DNA of 33,333 nt from JAHOYW01 sp964515915 (GTDB taxonomy: Bacteria; Verrucomicrobiota; Lentisphaeria; Victivallales; Victivallaceae), in assembly GCA_964515915.1 (NCBI GenBank), contig CAZEXM010000008.1, positions 1-33,333 of the forward strand, read 5' to 3'. The translations under genes were made by a program, and so were the position numbers. Below are positions 16,632 through 24,615 of this stretch, piece after piece. Within the stretch, counting starts at the first letter, position 1, and every line of letters begins with the position of its first letter. The notes beneath the pieces were generated by a model. The model had not been told where the DNA came from. It saw only the letters and a list, made by a program, of their open reading frames with translations, and did no database searches.

Positions 16632-17227
16632 TGTTTTTCTCCTCCATCTTTGTGGTATAATTGTAAATCCAGGACGTACTGCAAGTTGGCGATTTCCTCG
16701 TTATACCAAAGTTTTTTGACAGAGAAGGTAATAAGACCGATAGCTCCGACAAATATACCAATAACCGTCGTTGCGAATGCCATTTGCATGTTATAAGCCA
16801 TAGAGGAAATATCTCCATTTGCCAAACCCACCAGAGCCGGTCCCATTGGAATCAATGTTCCCATGAGCCCGAGCATGGGACCTATTTTAAGGGTAAATTT
16901 CAGGCGTTCCAGCTCCCGGGAATAATTTGTGTGACAATCGGCGATAAATTTATCACAATGAACCGGGTGCCAGTCCAATGCTATAAGTTTTTTCAACTTA
17001 TCCGAGAAAGAACAACGTGGCATATTGGAAAAATCAAAGTCCCCGATATTATCAATTTTAACCATTATCTTTTTGAGGTTTTTATGCCCCTTCAGCAGTC
17101 GAATATATAATGAGAAAAATTCCCCCAGCAATGCCAGAGAATATAGAAACGCAACTAATAATAAAACTATTACCGGCAGCATTAAGCTGCTGGAAATCCA
17201 TGATAGCGCTTGAGTTAAATAAGTCAT
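16628..17227 (-). CDS. MotA/TolQ/ExbB-type proton channel protein (HmuU-like)
   Basis: A 199-residue inner-membrane protein with an N-terminal helix (about 12-35), a cytoplasmic loop, and two C-terminal helices around GPMLGLMGTLIPMGPALVGL and AFATTVIGIFVGAIGL. Those blocks are the MotA/TolQ/ExbB core: a Gly-rich L-G-T-x-x-G-M/L helix and an A-x-x-T-T-x-x-G helix with the conserved threonine pair lining the proton path. AAGGAA precedes the ATG at 17227. Cotranscription with the DUF2149 and CobN-like genes suggests a proton-driven motor acting on the CobN-like protein, in place of the AAA+ subunits of classic chelatases. Confidence 0.9.
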   Translation of the reverse strand: MTYLTQALSWISSSLMLPVIVLLLVAFLYSLALLGEFFSLYIRLLKGHKNLKKIMVKIDNIGDFDFSNMPRCSFSDKLKKLIALDWHPVHCDKFIADCHTNYSRELERLKFTLKIGPMLGLMGTLIPMGPALVGLANGDISSMAYNMQMAFATTVIGIFVGAIGLITFSVKKLWYNEEIANLQYVLDLQLYHKDGGEKQ

Positions 17228-17251
17228 AGCAAAAAATTCCTTTTTGTATTT

Positions 17252-17962
17252 TTAATTAAAGCCCGTAAGCCGTTTCTTTATAATTACCAGTTTTTGCCAC
17301 ATCCCCAAATGGGCTAAAACAGTAAATATTGCAGTTGTTAAAAGTATAAACGCCACCCCCGCAACCATACTAACATTCAATTTCACCAGATCGCCACCCG
17401 GAGCTTTTCCGCCGAAGACCACAGGTAAAAACATCGCGATAAAAATTTGAACTAAAGATGACAATGCCGTCCACTGTATTAATTGTTCTTTATCCTTCAT
17501 CAGCCAGGAAAGAAGCTCGGCTAAACCACCGGTAACAATAAACATCCCAAATATAAACCAAAACGCCACTCCCTGAAAACTCATTCCACTGTAAGTGTTA
17601 AACAGATAAACTATCCCGGCAAAACAAATTACAGGAAATAAACAGGAAGGTAAAAGTACCGTATAATACCAAAAGTGAAGTTGTTTCTCCAAAAGATAAC
17701 GCCGCAGCAGCATCGCCCCGAATACCAGTACCAAAGCTTCCTGGATGATAACCAGCACACATATTGTACTAAGGGTATTGAGATCGCTCATCAAAAAATT
17801 AAAATCTTTTAAATTTATCTGCGCTGCCTGTGAGTACATAAAAAGAACCGGCAGAGTAAACAACAACACGCTTCCCCACCTGAAAACTCTATTTAAAACA
17901 GACAGTTTTATTATAGTTTGGAGATATGCCCCAAACAAAATAAGCAATATAAAAAGCCACAT
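17252..17962 (-). CDS. Polytopic inner-membrane protein of the hmu-like operon
   Basis: A 236-residue, very hydrophobic protein with about seven predicted helices (starting WLFILLILFGAYL, then FTLPVLFMYS, VLVIIQEALVLVFGAMLL and others). I recognise no catalytic or binding motif. It lies between the lipoprotein and the ExbB-like gene with 18- and 24-base gaps, so it belongs to the same transcript. Its position before the ExbB/DUF2149/CobN trio equals that of the small membrane protein HmuT in Bacteroidota loci, but I cannot show homology by eye. It could be a channel or scaffold for the heme or tetrapyrrole or the released metal. Confidence 0.7.
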   Translation of the reverse strand: MWLFILLILFGAYLQTIIKLSVLNRVFRWGSVLLFTLPVLFMYSQAAQINLKDFNFLMSDLNTLSTICVLVIIQEALVLVFGAMLLRRYLLEKQLHFWYYTVLLPSCLFPVICFAGIVYLFNTYSGMSFQGVAFWFIFGMFIVTGGLAELLSWLMKDKEQLIQWTALSSLVQIFIAMFLPVVFGGKAPGGDLVKLNVSMVAGVAFILLTTAIFTVLAHLGMWQKLVIIKKRLTGFN

Positions 17963-17980
17963 AATTCTTAAATTCCCAGC

Positions 17981-18385
17981 CTAATTATTTTTTACTTTTT
18001 GTATACTTCTGAGTTGCCACCTTTTTTTAATGAGGGAAACTGTAAAACAATATTCTTTACCGCCAACATTATAGTAAACATAACGTTTTGCTTTCCCCAT
18101 AGCCGGTATAGTTACCTTAATTGGCTCGGCTAATGAGCTTATCTCTCCAAGAGTATTCCAAGCGTATTCCCGGCATTCCAACGGTACTCCGCGAAACCTC
18201 TTATAAAACTTTCTACTATCATGTTTTCTGCTGTAATCAAAAATATATTTAGTAAATTTCACAGCAATTTCAGCGTTTTTATCAGTAATAACTTTTTCTT
18301 TAAATGACTCTTTTTCTCCGAGTAATCCGCAAGAAGCTACCGCCGCTCCTAAAAGTAATAATACGAGTAATAATTTTTTATTCAT
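17981..18385 (-). CDS. Small lipoprotein
   Basis: A 134-residue protein with a classical lipoprotein signal: MNKK, a Leu-rich core (LLLVLLLLGAA) and lipobox VASC with Cys19 as the lipidated residue. The mature part of about 115 residues is rich in basic and aromatic residues and contains two further cysteines (VPLECREY and KEYCFTV) that could pair. No domain is recognised; the C-terminal part VYYNVGGKEYCFTVSLIKKRWQL looks like a small beta-sheet of the NTF2/DUF4878 kind, which is a guess. It sits between the pseudopilin-like and membrane-protein genes. A periplasmic ligand-binding role comparable to that of HmuY is possible but unsupported by sequence. Confidence 0.75.
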   Translation of the reverse strand: MNKKLLLVLLLLGAAVASCGLLGEKESFKEKVITDKNAEIAVKFTKYIFDYSRKHDSRKFYKRFRGVPLECREYAWNTLGEISSLAEPIKVTIPAMGKAKRYVYYNVGGKEYCFTVSLIKKRWQLRSIQKVKNN

Positions 18386-18399
18386 GATAACGCACCAGA

Positions 18400-19197
18400 T
18401 TAATCAGCGTTTCCGCTATATACATTATTAAGTCCGTCAGCGACAAAATCACCAATGACCGCCCCGTCAAGCATTGAACCAGACACGGCAATTCCTTCCG
18501 AAGAAATATGACCGTCAAGCCACCCTATATTCGCCCGTTTATTATGACGAAAGTGAATTCCGTTATAACCATTCGTTCCATTTGCTCCTGTCGCAGTAGG
18601 GCGTTTGTCTGGCCACAACAGCGGAGAATACTGAATACCCATAGGGCTGTCCCAAGCAGAATCCCCGAACGCGACAATGCCGGAAGGATTTTTAAATTTA
18701 CCCACTTTGGCTATATAGGTAATTCCTTTTGAGGTATACCTTCCCAACCACAACGCGTTGTAGCCGTATCCTGAAATAGAGACTGCTTTGTAATCTGTTA
18801 CTCTGTTAGCAAGATGCGGGCAAACAAAAACTTTGCCGGACTCTCCTATATAAGGCCCCAAATATTCATTCCTTGTAAGATCATATTCACCCCCCCCTGA
18901 GCTTGTTCCATACCAATATACGCCCTGTCCCATGGCTCCCGCCCCCTTATAGGGGACAGAATAGCCGTCATAATCATTAACATATGAGACATTTGCTAAA
19001 CTAATTTGTTTCAAACAGCTTGTGCATGAAATCTCTTTAGCTTTGTTTCTGGCTTTTCCCAAAGCCGGCAGCAGCATTCCTGCAAGAATCGCGATAATAG
19101 CGATCACGACGAGGAGTTCAACAAGTGTAAAAATACTGCATTTTCGGACATGTTTAGCTAGTTGCCACTGATTCTTCTTGTACTTCTTTTGAAACAT
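18400..19197 (-). CDS. Prepilin-type N-terminal cleavage/methylation domain protein with H-x9-DG motif
   Basis: A 265-residue type II pseudopilin-like protein of the kind massively expanded in Lentisphaerota and Planctomycetota. The class III leader and helix FTLVELLVVIAIIAILAG begins near residue 23; the conserved EISCTSCLKQIS and NDYDGY follow. The C-terminal motif H-N-K-R-A-N-I-G-W-L-D-G matches H-x9-DG. An in-frame ATG exists at 19242, but the ATG at 19197 is preferred because AAAGGAG lies seven bases upstream. It is the first gene of the iron-type operon. The role of these proteins is unknown; a surface or periplasmic fibre that helps ligand capture is speculative. Confidence 0.88.
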   Translation of the reverse strand: MFQKKYKKNQWQLAKHVRKCSIFTLVELLVVIAIIAILAGMLLPALGKARNKAKEISCTSCLKQISLANVSYVNDYDGYSVPYKGAGAMGQGVYWYGTSSGGGEYDLTRNEYLGPYIGESGKVFVCPHLANRVTDYKAVSISGYGYNALWLGRYTSKGITYIAKVGKFKNPSGIVAFGDSAWDSPMGIQYSPLLWPDKRPTATGANGTNGYNGIHFRHNKRANIGWLDGHISSEGIAVSGSMLDGAVIGDFVADGLNNVYSGNAD

Positions 19198-19376
19198 GAT
19201 ATACTCCTTTTCATATAGAAATATGAATTTTGTTTTTTGCAAACTGAAAACAACTTTTAAAATCGTTTTTAAATTAGTTTAAAGAATGCATTGTTATTTT
19301 AAATGACAAACACGTTTTTTGTTTATAATAGATAAAACCTAGCTTCTTCGAGAACCTGAATAAATATCCATGTTAA
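19198..19376 (-). other. AT-rich 5' leader of the hmu-like operon
   Basis: From the predicted transcription start (near 19383) to the pseudopilin start codon there are about 185 bases of AT-rich sequence. I looked for a cobalamin-type or other known riboswitch core and for a leader peptide and found none. Short self-complementary pieces exist (for example around 19330-19355) but nothing convincing. Confidence 0.4.
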
Positions 19377-19390
19377 TTAGGTTAACCTAA
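19377..19390. promoter_or_regulatory. DtxR/IdeR-type operator palindrome
   Basis: TTAGGTTAACCTAA is a perfect 14-bp inverted repeat. Its half-site TTAGGTTA is the half-site of DtxR/IdeR-family iron- or manganese-sensing repressors (family consensus TTAGGTTAGSCTAACCTAA, here with a shorter centre). It lies directly downstream of, and touches, the -10 box of the minus-strand promoter, where bound repressor would block RNA polymerase. No DtxR gene is in the window. It implies metal-replete repression of the CobN-ExbB-type operon. Confidence 0.75.
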
Positions 19391-19418
19391 CTATACGGGC
19401 TCAGTAGCGCTTTGTCAA
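19390..19418 (-). promoter_or_regulatory. Near-consensus sigma-70 promoter of the hmu-like operon
   Basis: Read on the minus strand: -35 TTGACA (19418-19413), 17-base spacer, -10 TATAGT (19395-19390). The -35 is a full match and the -10 differs from consensus at one position; spacing is ideal. The operator palindrome begins at the last -10 base. It drives the genes from 19197 down to 11518; there is no other comparable promoter within the operon. Confidence 0.85.
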
Positions 19419-19638
19419 GTAGGCTTCCCTAATTTGATAACAAAAAATCAAAAATTTTTTTACCCTCAACTATTTGTCTGTGTCTTCATGAAAATCACGC
19501 GGCAGAGACCCATTGGCGCATTGTGCTTTCGCTATTTTTTCGATTGTAACAAGGAAAATGGAACTGACCAACTTTGGAATGACCAGTTTTTAGCTATAGT
19601 TCGGACTTTTTCAATATCTATTTTTTGTAAAATGACGT
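19419..19638. other. Intergenic stretch without recognised gene
   Basis: Between the promoter of the hmu-like operon and the relaxase fragment. Both strands were read; stop codons interrupt all frames and no motif stands out. It may contain further decayed sequence from the mobile element. Confidence 0.4.
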
Positions 19639-19745
19639 TCATATATTCTTGCCCTGCCTTTTGTGGCTGGTGGTGGCGTAGCCGTATGAAGTTGATTCGA
19701 AGTCGGCGCGGCCATCGGTTAATTGGATTTTGCAGTGCTCCTCAT
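19639..19745 (-). pseudogene. Remnant of a second TraA/MobF relaxase-helicase
   Basis: Read on the minus strand, the frame ending at the TGA of 19641-19639 gives QLTDGRADFESTSYGYATTSHKRQGKNI. This matches the last helicase motifs of conjugative relaxases: D-G-R, then (Y/H)-G-Y-A-x-T-S-H-x-x-Q-G-x-T. The intact relaxase next door has the equivalent SYGYASTSHKSQGTTCHSV, but the surrounding residues differ, so this is not a simple duplicate. A one-base shift after the stop gives NVIL, which would continue the motif, suggesting frameshift decay. Only about 30 residues can be identified. Confidence 0.65.
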
Positions 19746-19788
19746 AGATGATCAGAGTTCTATCCTGGGGCTGTTGCGTAACCTTATA

Positions 19789-22722
19789 TTATATACTGAT
19801 TCCAATTTCCGGCTGATGTTCCATTGCTATTTCTTTGTTTTTTATTGTCATGTTTAAAAGCTTGTTTTGAGCTCTTTCACAGAAACTTTGCAGGGAATCT
19901 ATGATTAAATGGATTCCAGTCTGTGATTTTTGCTCTTGGGGGTTTTCTTTTTCCAGCATTTCTATTACTGATTTGCGGTCGCCTTTGCGTTTTTCTATAT
20001 CCCATAATTCGAGTTTGTTTTCGCAGAATATTTTTATGTTTTCGGTTCCTCTGGTTCCCGCGACATACGCGATTTTTCGGTCGGCATGTTGGATGGAATG
20101 CCGGTCAAAGCCGATTATGACGGAATGGCAGGTTGTTCCTTGGGATTTATGAGAAGTAGAAGCATAACCGTAGGAAAGTTTGCTGGTTGTTAATGTTCGA
20201 CCGTCAGAAGAAATTATATTGCCTGATTTGTCAAATTCTTTTACGGTGATGATTTCTCCATTTGAGAATTCTCCGGTTCTGTTTTTACCTCCAGATTTCA
20301 ACATTATTCTGTCACCAATTCCAACGTGAAGTGTTTGTTTTTCAAAAACATCGTAGTTGCCTAAATTATTTCTAGCAATTATCAGATCATTGCCTGAATG
20401 ATCTCTGCATAACAGCCCTTTATTATGGATGATTTTTTGAACAGTCAGGAAATTTTCTTGTTGATTGTTACGGTAATCCAGTATCATTCCAGGGTGATAG
20501 TTTTTATATGTTTTCTTTTGCGCTACTGTCCAGTTTAGAGACTTTAAAGAGAGCATTTCTCTTTCATTATGTATCAAATCTCTAGCTTTGAGTTTTTCCC
20601 TTATTCTACTTGAGACGTCGTTATTTTCACGATGAGTCGGGTTTACAACGATAGCAGAATTACCCGCATTAATAGCTTTCATATATTCTTCTGCCATCAT
20701 TTCATGCCTGGTCTTGCCTTTGGCTTCGATAATAGCTCCTTGCTCTTCAAGTCTGCAAAATGCTGATCGAATGTTGCCACTTGATAAATCTTTCGCCACT
20801 TGACGATATATGCCTTTCATGGCATCTTTGTTCTGCCGCATTACCTGCTTGATTTTGGTTCTTTCGAGTGAGGAATATTTCAGCAACATTCTGAAAGCAT
20901 CTCCGGCTTCGACTGAGGAGTGTTGACCGGGATCACCAACTAATAACAGTCGCGCACGAGATTGCTTGACTAGTTTTGCCAACGAATAAAGCTGTTTAGT
21001 TGAAGCCAGTCCGGCTTCATCAAGAATTATCAAAGAATCCGGTTTTATATTCGCTTGTTTTTGTTTATCTATGAGTAGGCGTTGCAAGGAAATTGCGTCC
21101 TCAAAAGGTTGTGCGGTTCCGGGCTGTTCATATTTTTCTTCTAAAATTCTGCCATCTTTTCGCAAAATATCACGGGCTCCGTTTGTGGGGGCGCACATTA
21201 CGACATCAATGTCATTTTCAATATTTGCCCTGACAATCTCACTAATTGAAAATGTTTTGCCGGTTCCTGCTTTTCCTACTAAAGCGCAAAACTGGTCAGG
21301 GCTGTTTAACAGTTGCTTTACAGCTTCAAATTGTTCGAGGTTAAGTTTTCCAGACGGTTCAAATTCAGAAAAAATATCTTTTTCAAAAACATTCCTGCCT
21401 CTTTGAATATTTTCCAGAAGCTCCTTTTCGCGTTCCCAGTGTTCTACAGCCGCAAGTTCATTTTGAACCGCGATAATTTTATTATCATCTAATTGTATTT
21501 GGAGCTGGGATTCAATATTTTCAAGTTTATATCCTTGTCCGCATAAGGAATTCAATATAGTTTCCTTGAAAGTATAATCTTTGATTACGCTTTGCCTTTC
21601 AAAGTGATGCTCTTTTGCATAAAACGCCGCTTCCTCTAAATTCTGATACAAATTACGTACTTTCCCTTTTCGATTATATTCAACTTTATGGGTTGTTTCA
21701 TTTACAACATGATTCAGCTTTGACTGTTGTTCTTCCGACAAGCCGTTCCATTGATTATTTATCACTTGAGGCGTTGTTGTTTCATGAAGCGAACTATTAC
21801 TGGCTTTGCGGACAGTATTTAGGAACTGTTGAATAAAGTTTTTTCTGGAAGAACTTATTGTTTTTTTATTATCCCAAAGTTCTTCAAATTTCTCTATATC
21901 AAAACCACGGGACGCAAATGTTATTTGCTTTTTCTCTGCTCTTCCCAATGTAGTGCCCAGATAATCTTCAGCCTGCTCAATTAACATTTCAATTTCTTTT
22001 GTGCGCCTTGAGAAATGCTCAGAAATATCCTTCAAGCCTTTAATCTGGGGTGCATTGTGTTTGTCAAATTCAATATCATAACCACCCCTAATTGCCTGAT
22101 TTGCCAATTCATTTCGATAAACCGCTGTCAAATATCGGCAGCGTTGGAAAAATTCATTTGACTCAATCGCATAATTCCTGCCGTCTTTCGATGGAGTAGC
22201 GTTGAAGATTATAACATGGTTGTGCAACTGCGGTTCCAGAGCACGGTTAGCATCATGTTCATACATTGCCGCACAAAACTTAGCTGTCTGTTCAACCCCA
22301 TTTGAAACATGTTCCTGTCTTGCCGTGTATTTTTCCATTTCTGTGATTGTTTTCATAACGGCATTATGATGCCATTCGCGGATTCTTGAATCCTCCATTG
22401 TTACCGCCATGATTGAAAAGCTTTTAGGAGCGGAAAAGGTAAAATCGTAAAAATTTCTACGATTACTGACATGCTCCACGCCTTCTTTCCTGTTTGTATT
22501 ATGCCTGGCGGTTAATTGGGCACCTGATAAGGCGTGTTTGTTATCCCGAATAGCTTCAAAAGCTTTAGGACTAACAGCGGTGTTTTCTTCTATACCAAAA
22601 GATTCACACGCTTTGCCAAGCCAGATGCCCGTGATTTGCTTACCTTTTTCGTAATAATCATTTGCACTGAGATGTTTGCTGACATAGTCGTTTCCACCAA
22701 CAAATGCTTTACCGCAGATCAT
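19789..22722 (-). CDS. MobF-family relaxase-helicase (TrwC/TraA-like)
   Basis: A 977-residue conjugative relaxase. The N-terminal TrwC domain (about 1-290) holds candidate catalytic tyrosines Y23/Y24 in SANDYYEKG and the metal-binding histidine block ending in EPQLHNHVIIFN. The C-terminal SF1 helicase has Walker A LVGKAGTGKTFS, Walker B SLIILDEAGLAS and the late motif SYGYASTSHKSQG. It would nick one strand at oriT and unwind the plasmid for transfer. Its start overlaps the stop of the coiled-coil protein gene (ATGA). No T4SS or coupling-protein gene is in the window, so the element appears mobilisable rather than self-transmissible, unless genes lie elsewhere. Confidence 0.92.
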   Translation of the reverse strand: MICGKAFVGGNDYVSKHLSANDYYEKGKQITGIWLGKACESFGIEENTAVSPKAFEAIRDNKHALSGAQLTARHNTNRKEGVEHVSNRRNFYDFTFSAPKSFSIMAVTMEDSRIREWHHNAVMKTITEMEKYTARQEHVSNGVEQTAKFCAAMYEHDANRALEPQLHNHVIIFNATPSKDGRNYAIESNEFFQRCRYLTAVYRNELANQAIRGGYDIEFDKHNAPQIKGLKDISEHFSRRTKEIEMLIEQAEDYLGTTLGRAEKKQITFASRGFDIEKFEELWDNKKTISSSRKNFIQQFLNTVRKASNSSLHETTTPQVINNQWNGLSEEQQSKLNHVVNETTHKVEYNRKGKVRNLYQNLEEAAFYAKEHHFERQSVIKDYTFKETILNSLCGQGYKLENIESQLQIQLDDNKIIAVQNELAAVEHWEREKELLENIQRGRNVFEKDIFSEFEPSGKLNLEQFEAVKQLLNSPDQFCALVGKAGTGKTFSISEIVRANIENDIDVVMCAPTNGARDILRKDGRILEEKYEQPGTAQPFEDAISLQRLLIDKQKQANIKPDSLIILDEAGLASTKQLYSLAKLVKQSRARLLLVGDPGQHSSVEAGDAFRMLLKYSSLERTKIKQVMRQNKDAMKGIYRQVAKDLSSGNIRSAFCRLEEQGAIIEAKGKTRHEMMAEEYMKAINAGNSAIVVNPTHRENNDVSSRIREKLKARDLIHNEREMLSLKSLNWTVAQKKTYKNYHPGMILDYRNNQQENFLTVQKIIHNKGLLCRDHSGNDLIIARNNLGNYDVFEKQTLHVGIGDRIMLKSGGKNRTGEFSNGEIITVKEFDKSGNIISSDGRTLTTSKLSYGYASTSHKSQGTTCHSVIIGFDRHSIQHADRKIAYVAGTRGTENIKIFCENKLELWDIEKRKGDRKSVIEMLEKENPQEQKSQTGIHLIIDSLQSFCERAQNKLLNMTIKNKEIAMEHQPEIGISI

Positions 22723-23570
22723 TTCTTTTCTTCTCCAAGTTCTCTTATTTTTTTTAGTAGTTTTCTAGACTTTTCAAAATTTTCCTTATTGCGTCTCATA
22801 TTTAAATATAGGATTCTTCTCTTCTCTGCCTCTATTTCACTATTTATTCCTGTTCCGTACATATTTGGGGTTGGCTTGAGATTAATTGGCTTAAAATCTT
22901 CAAGAGCTTGTTTATATTCTCGTATCCATTGTGACTGACTGTCAGCAATCTTTAAAGTTGGCTTGCATTTTTCTACAGTCTCCCTGTATTCTACAGTTTT
23001 ACTGTTGTTTTCAGAAGTATCTCTCCACATAATAGCATGAATAAACCCAGCAATGATAATGCTAATAAGGCAAAAAACAATAGTACCTATTATAATATTT
23101 GTACATGAATTTTTAATTTCATCACGCTCTTTCTTGACTTTATAGAGTTCTCTCTGCTCTTTTTGGATTTTATCCTGCAGTTTTCTTTCATCGTTTTGTA
23201 AGTGATCAATGATTCCTTGAGTTTTAATGATTACTTCATGATTCCAAACTTTTATACTCTTTTTGAATTCTCGCAAATCATTAGAAAATCGGTTAGCGAT
23301 CTCCTCGTTGGCAAGCATTGTATCTTCAAGACACTCACTTGTCTCTACGAGTTTTTCCACCTTTTCGCCAGTATACTTGGCGAATAACCCTTGAATCATG
23401 GTGAACTTTACAATAGGATCATTATCATCTGTAATGCCCATGTTTCGCAAATCTTCATACATTTTTGCTTTTTGGGAATCAGATAGTGAAAGCTCCTGGA
23501 TAATAACTTGAAGAGCATTGCGGCTAACATTTTTTGACTGTTTTTTTACGGTACTATTATTTTTTTGCAT
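22719..23570 (-). CDS. Coiled-coil single-pass membrane protein of the mobile element
   Basis: A 283-residue protein, very rich in Lys, Glu and Asn. The N-terminal 145 residues are mostly helical, with a likely coiled coil around residues 90-150. One hydrophobic segment follows (about 150-175, CTNIIIGTIVFCLISIIIAG). The C-terminal 100 residues are charged and helical. AAGGAG stands eight bases before the ATG at 23570; the gene overlaps the end of the ParA-like gene by 25 bases and the relaxase start by 4. I recognise no family. Its position resembles mobilisation accessory proteins that tether the relaxosome to the membrane, which is only contextual. Confidence 0.7.
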   Translation of the reverse strand: MQKNNSTVKKQSKNVSRNALQVIIQELSLSDSQKAKMYEDLRNMGITDDNDPIVKFTMIQGLFAKYTGEKVEKLVETSECLEDTMLANEEIANRFSNDLREFKKSIKVWNHEVIIKTQGIIDHLQNDERKLQDKIQKEQRELYKVKKERDEIKNSCTNIIIGTIVFCLISIIIAGFIHAIMWRDTSENNSKTVEYRETVEKCKPTLKIADSQSQWIREYKQALEDFKPINLKPTPNMYGTGINSEIEAEKRRILYLNMRRNKENFEKSRKLLKKIRELGEEKK

Positions 23571-24250
23571 TTGTCTAACTCCTTAAATATTTGGTTTCTA
23601 CTGCATTCCATTCTGCACCTGACTGAAAAGCTCTGGAATACAGAATGTTTTGAATTCATAGCTGATGTCAAGGTTGAACCATAATTTTCCAGTTCAGTTT
23701 GTAAATCCTGCATACGAGCTTCGACTTCTACCTCATAAGGACGGAAAGCACGCCGAAATTTTTCAGCATCTTTACCCTCAACCCATAATTTTGGTTCTCC
23801 CTGAAAATAATTTTTTACAATCAGATATTTTACATTATTCTGCAACTCATTAGCCCAGGAAAAAACTGTTTCCAGCGAACCCGGATTAGATGTAACAGAG
23901 CCGACGGCAAGAAAATTAATGCCGTATTTTTGGGCGATGGGAAACATTTCTTTAAACCACCGGATTACATCGAAACCGGAACCGGCTCCCAAGTCTGCAA
24001 TAACTACAGGACTGTTGACTTTTTCCGTTGCATCAAGAAATATATCCAAACCATTAGGCTTTCTGATATTTATCTTTATTGCTTCAGGAAAATAGTGAGC
24101 CAAGCTTCCCTTTTCCTTGTTTTCCATATCACAGTCAACCAGAGTTTTAGGAATATCATGAAATGAAAAATATTCGGCTAGATTCACCATAAACGCGGTT
24201 TTTCCGACGCCTCCTTTTCCTCCCATTGTGAATATTACAAGTTTACGCAT
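23546..24250 (-). CDS. ParA/MinD-like ATPase of the mobile element
   Basis: A 234-residue P-loop ATPase with a deviant Walker A, MGGKGGVGKTAF, near the N-terminus, followed by TLVDCDMEN (A' motif) and VIADLGAGSGFD. The rest is divergent from classical plasmid ParA proteins, closer to the short ATPases found beside MobF relaxases in mobilisable plasmids. An ATG at 24265 is possible, but 24250 is preferred because GGAGG lies eight bases before it. No ParB or parS is recognised, so a role in partition or in positioning the transfer machinery are both open. Confidence 0.85.
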   Translation of the reverse strand: MRKLVIFTMGGKGGVGKTAFMVNLAEYFSFHDIPKTLVDCDMENKEKGSLAHYFPEAIKINIRKPNGLDIFLDATEKVNSPVVIADLGAGSGFDVIRWFKEMFPIAQKYGINFLAVGSVTSNPGSLETVFSWANELQNNVKYLIVKNYFQGEPKLWVEGKDAEKFRRAFRPYEVEVEARMQDLQTELENYGSTLTSAMNSKHSVFQSFSVRCRMECSRNQIFKELDKCKKIIVP

Positions 24251-24272
24251 AGTTATTACCTCCATTTTATTT

Positions 24273-24605
24273 TTATTTAAATGCTTTTGTTAGATCAAAG
24301 ATAACAGGTTTCTTTGATCTGGATTTTCTTACTGGTTTTTGCTCCTTCCATTTGTTAAGGTTTACACTATCAGATTCTGTTTTGCCATTTAATTCCTCCA
24401 TAGTTATTGGCATTTTTCTTAAATAATTAGAGACGGCCTGCTGAGTTATTTTTATACCTCCCTTGTTCAGCATTTTAGCCATTTCTTTTTGGGTGAAATA
24501 TTTCTTTGTCATCTCTATCAAAGCCTGACGATATTGTTCCAGCACGCTTCCGTGGTGCTTCTCTTTAGACTGAATCTCTAAGAGTATTTTTTCCTGTGAA
24601 TCCAT
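24273..24605 (-). CDS. Small helix-turn-helix protein
   Basis: A 110-residue basic protein. Residues about 35-68 (YFTQKEMAKMLNKGG, then ITQQAVSNYLRKMP) form a convincing helix-turn-helix, with a recognition helix QQAVSNYLRK. The C-terminal tail is Lys/Arg-rich. AGGAAAAG precedes the ATG at 24605. It lies directly beside the repeat array 24616-24724, which could be its binding site; autoregulation or origin control are plausible. Family not identified. Confidence 0.7.
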   Translation of the reverse strand: MDSQEKILLEIQSKEKHHGSVLEQYRQALIEMTKKYFTQKEMAKMLNKGGIKITQQAVSNYLRKMPITMEELNGKTESDSVNLNKWKEQKPVRKSRSKKPVIFDLTKAFK

Positions 24606-24615
24606 TTCTTTTCCT

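Noticed and set aside
19198..19376. A cobalamin riboswitch in the long leader of the CobN-like operon.
   Set aside because: No B12-box-like GCCACTG core or G+C-rich paired structure; the leader is plain AT-rich sequence.
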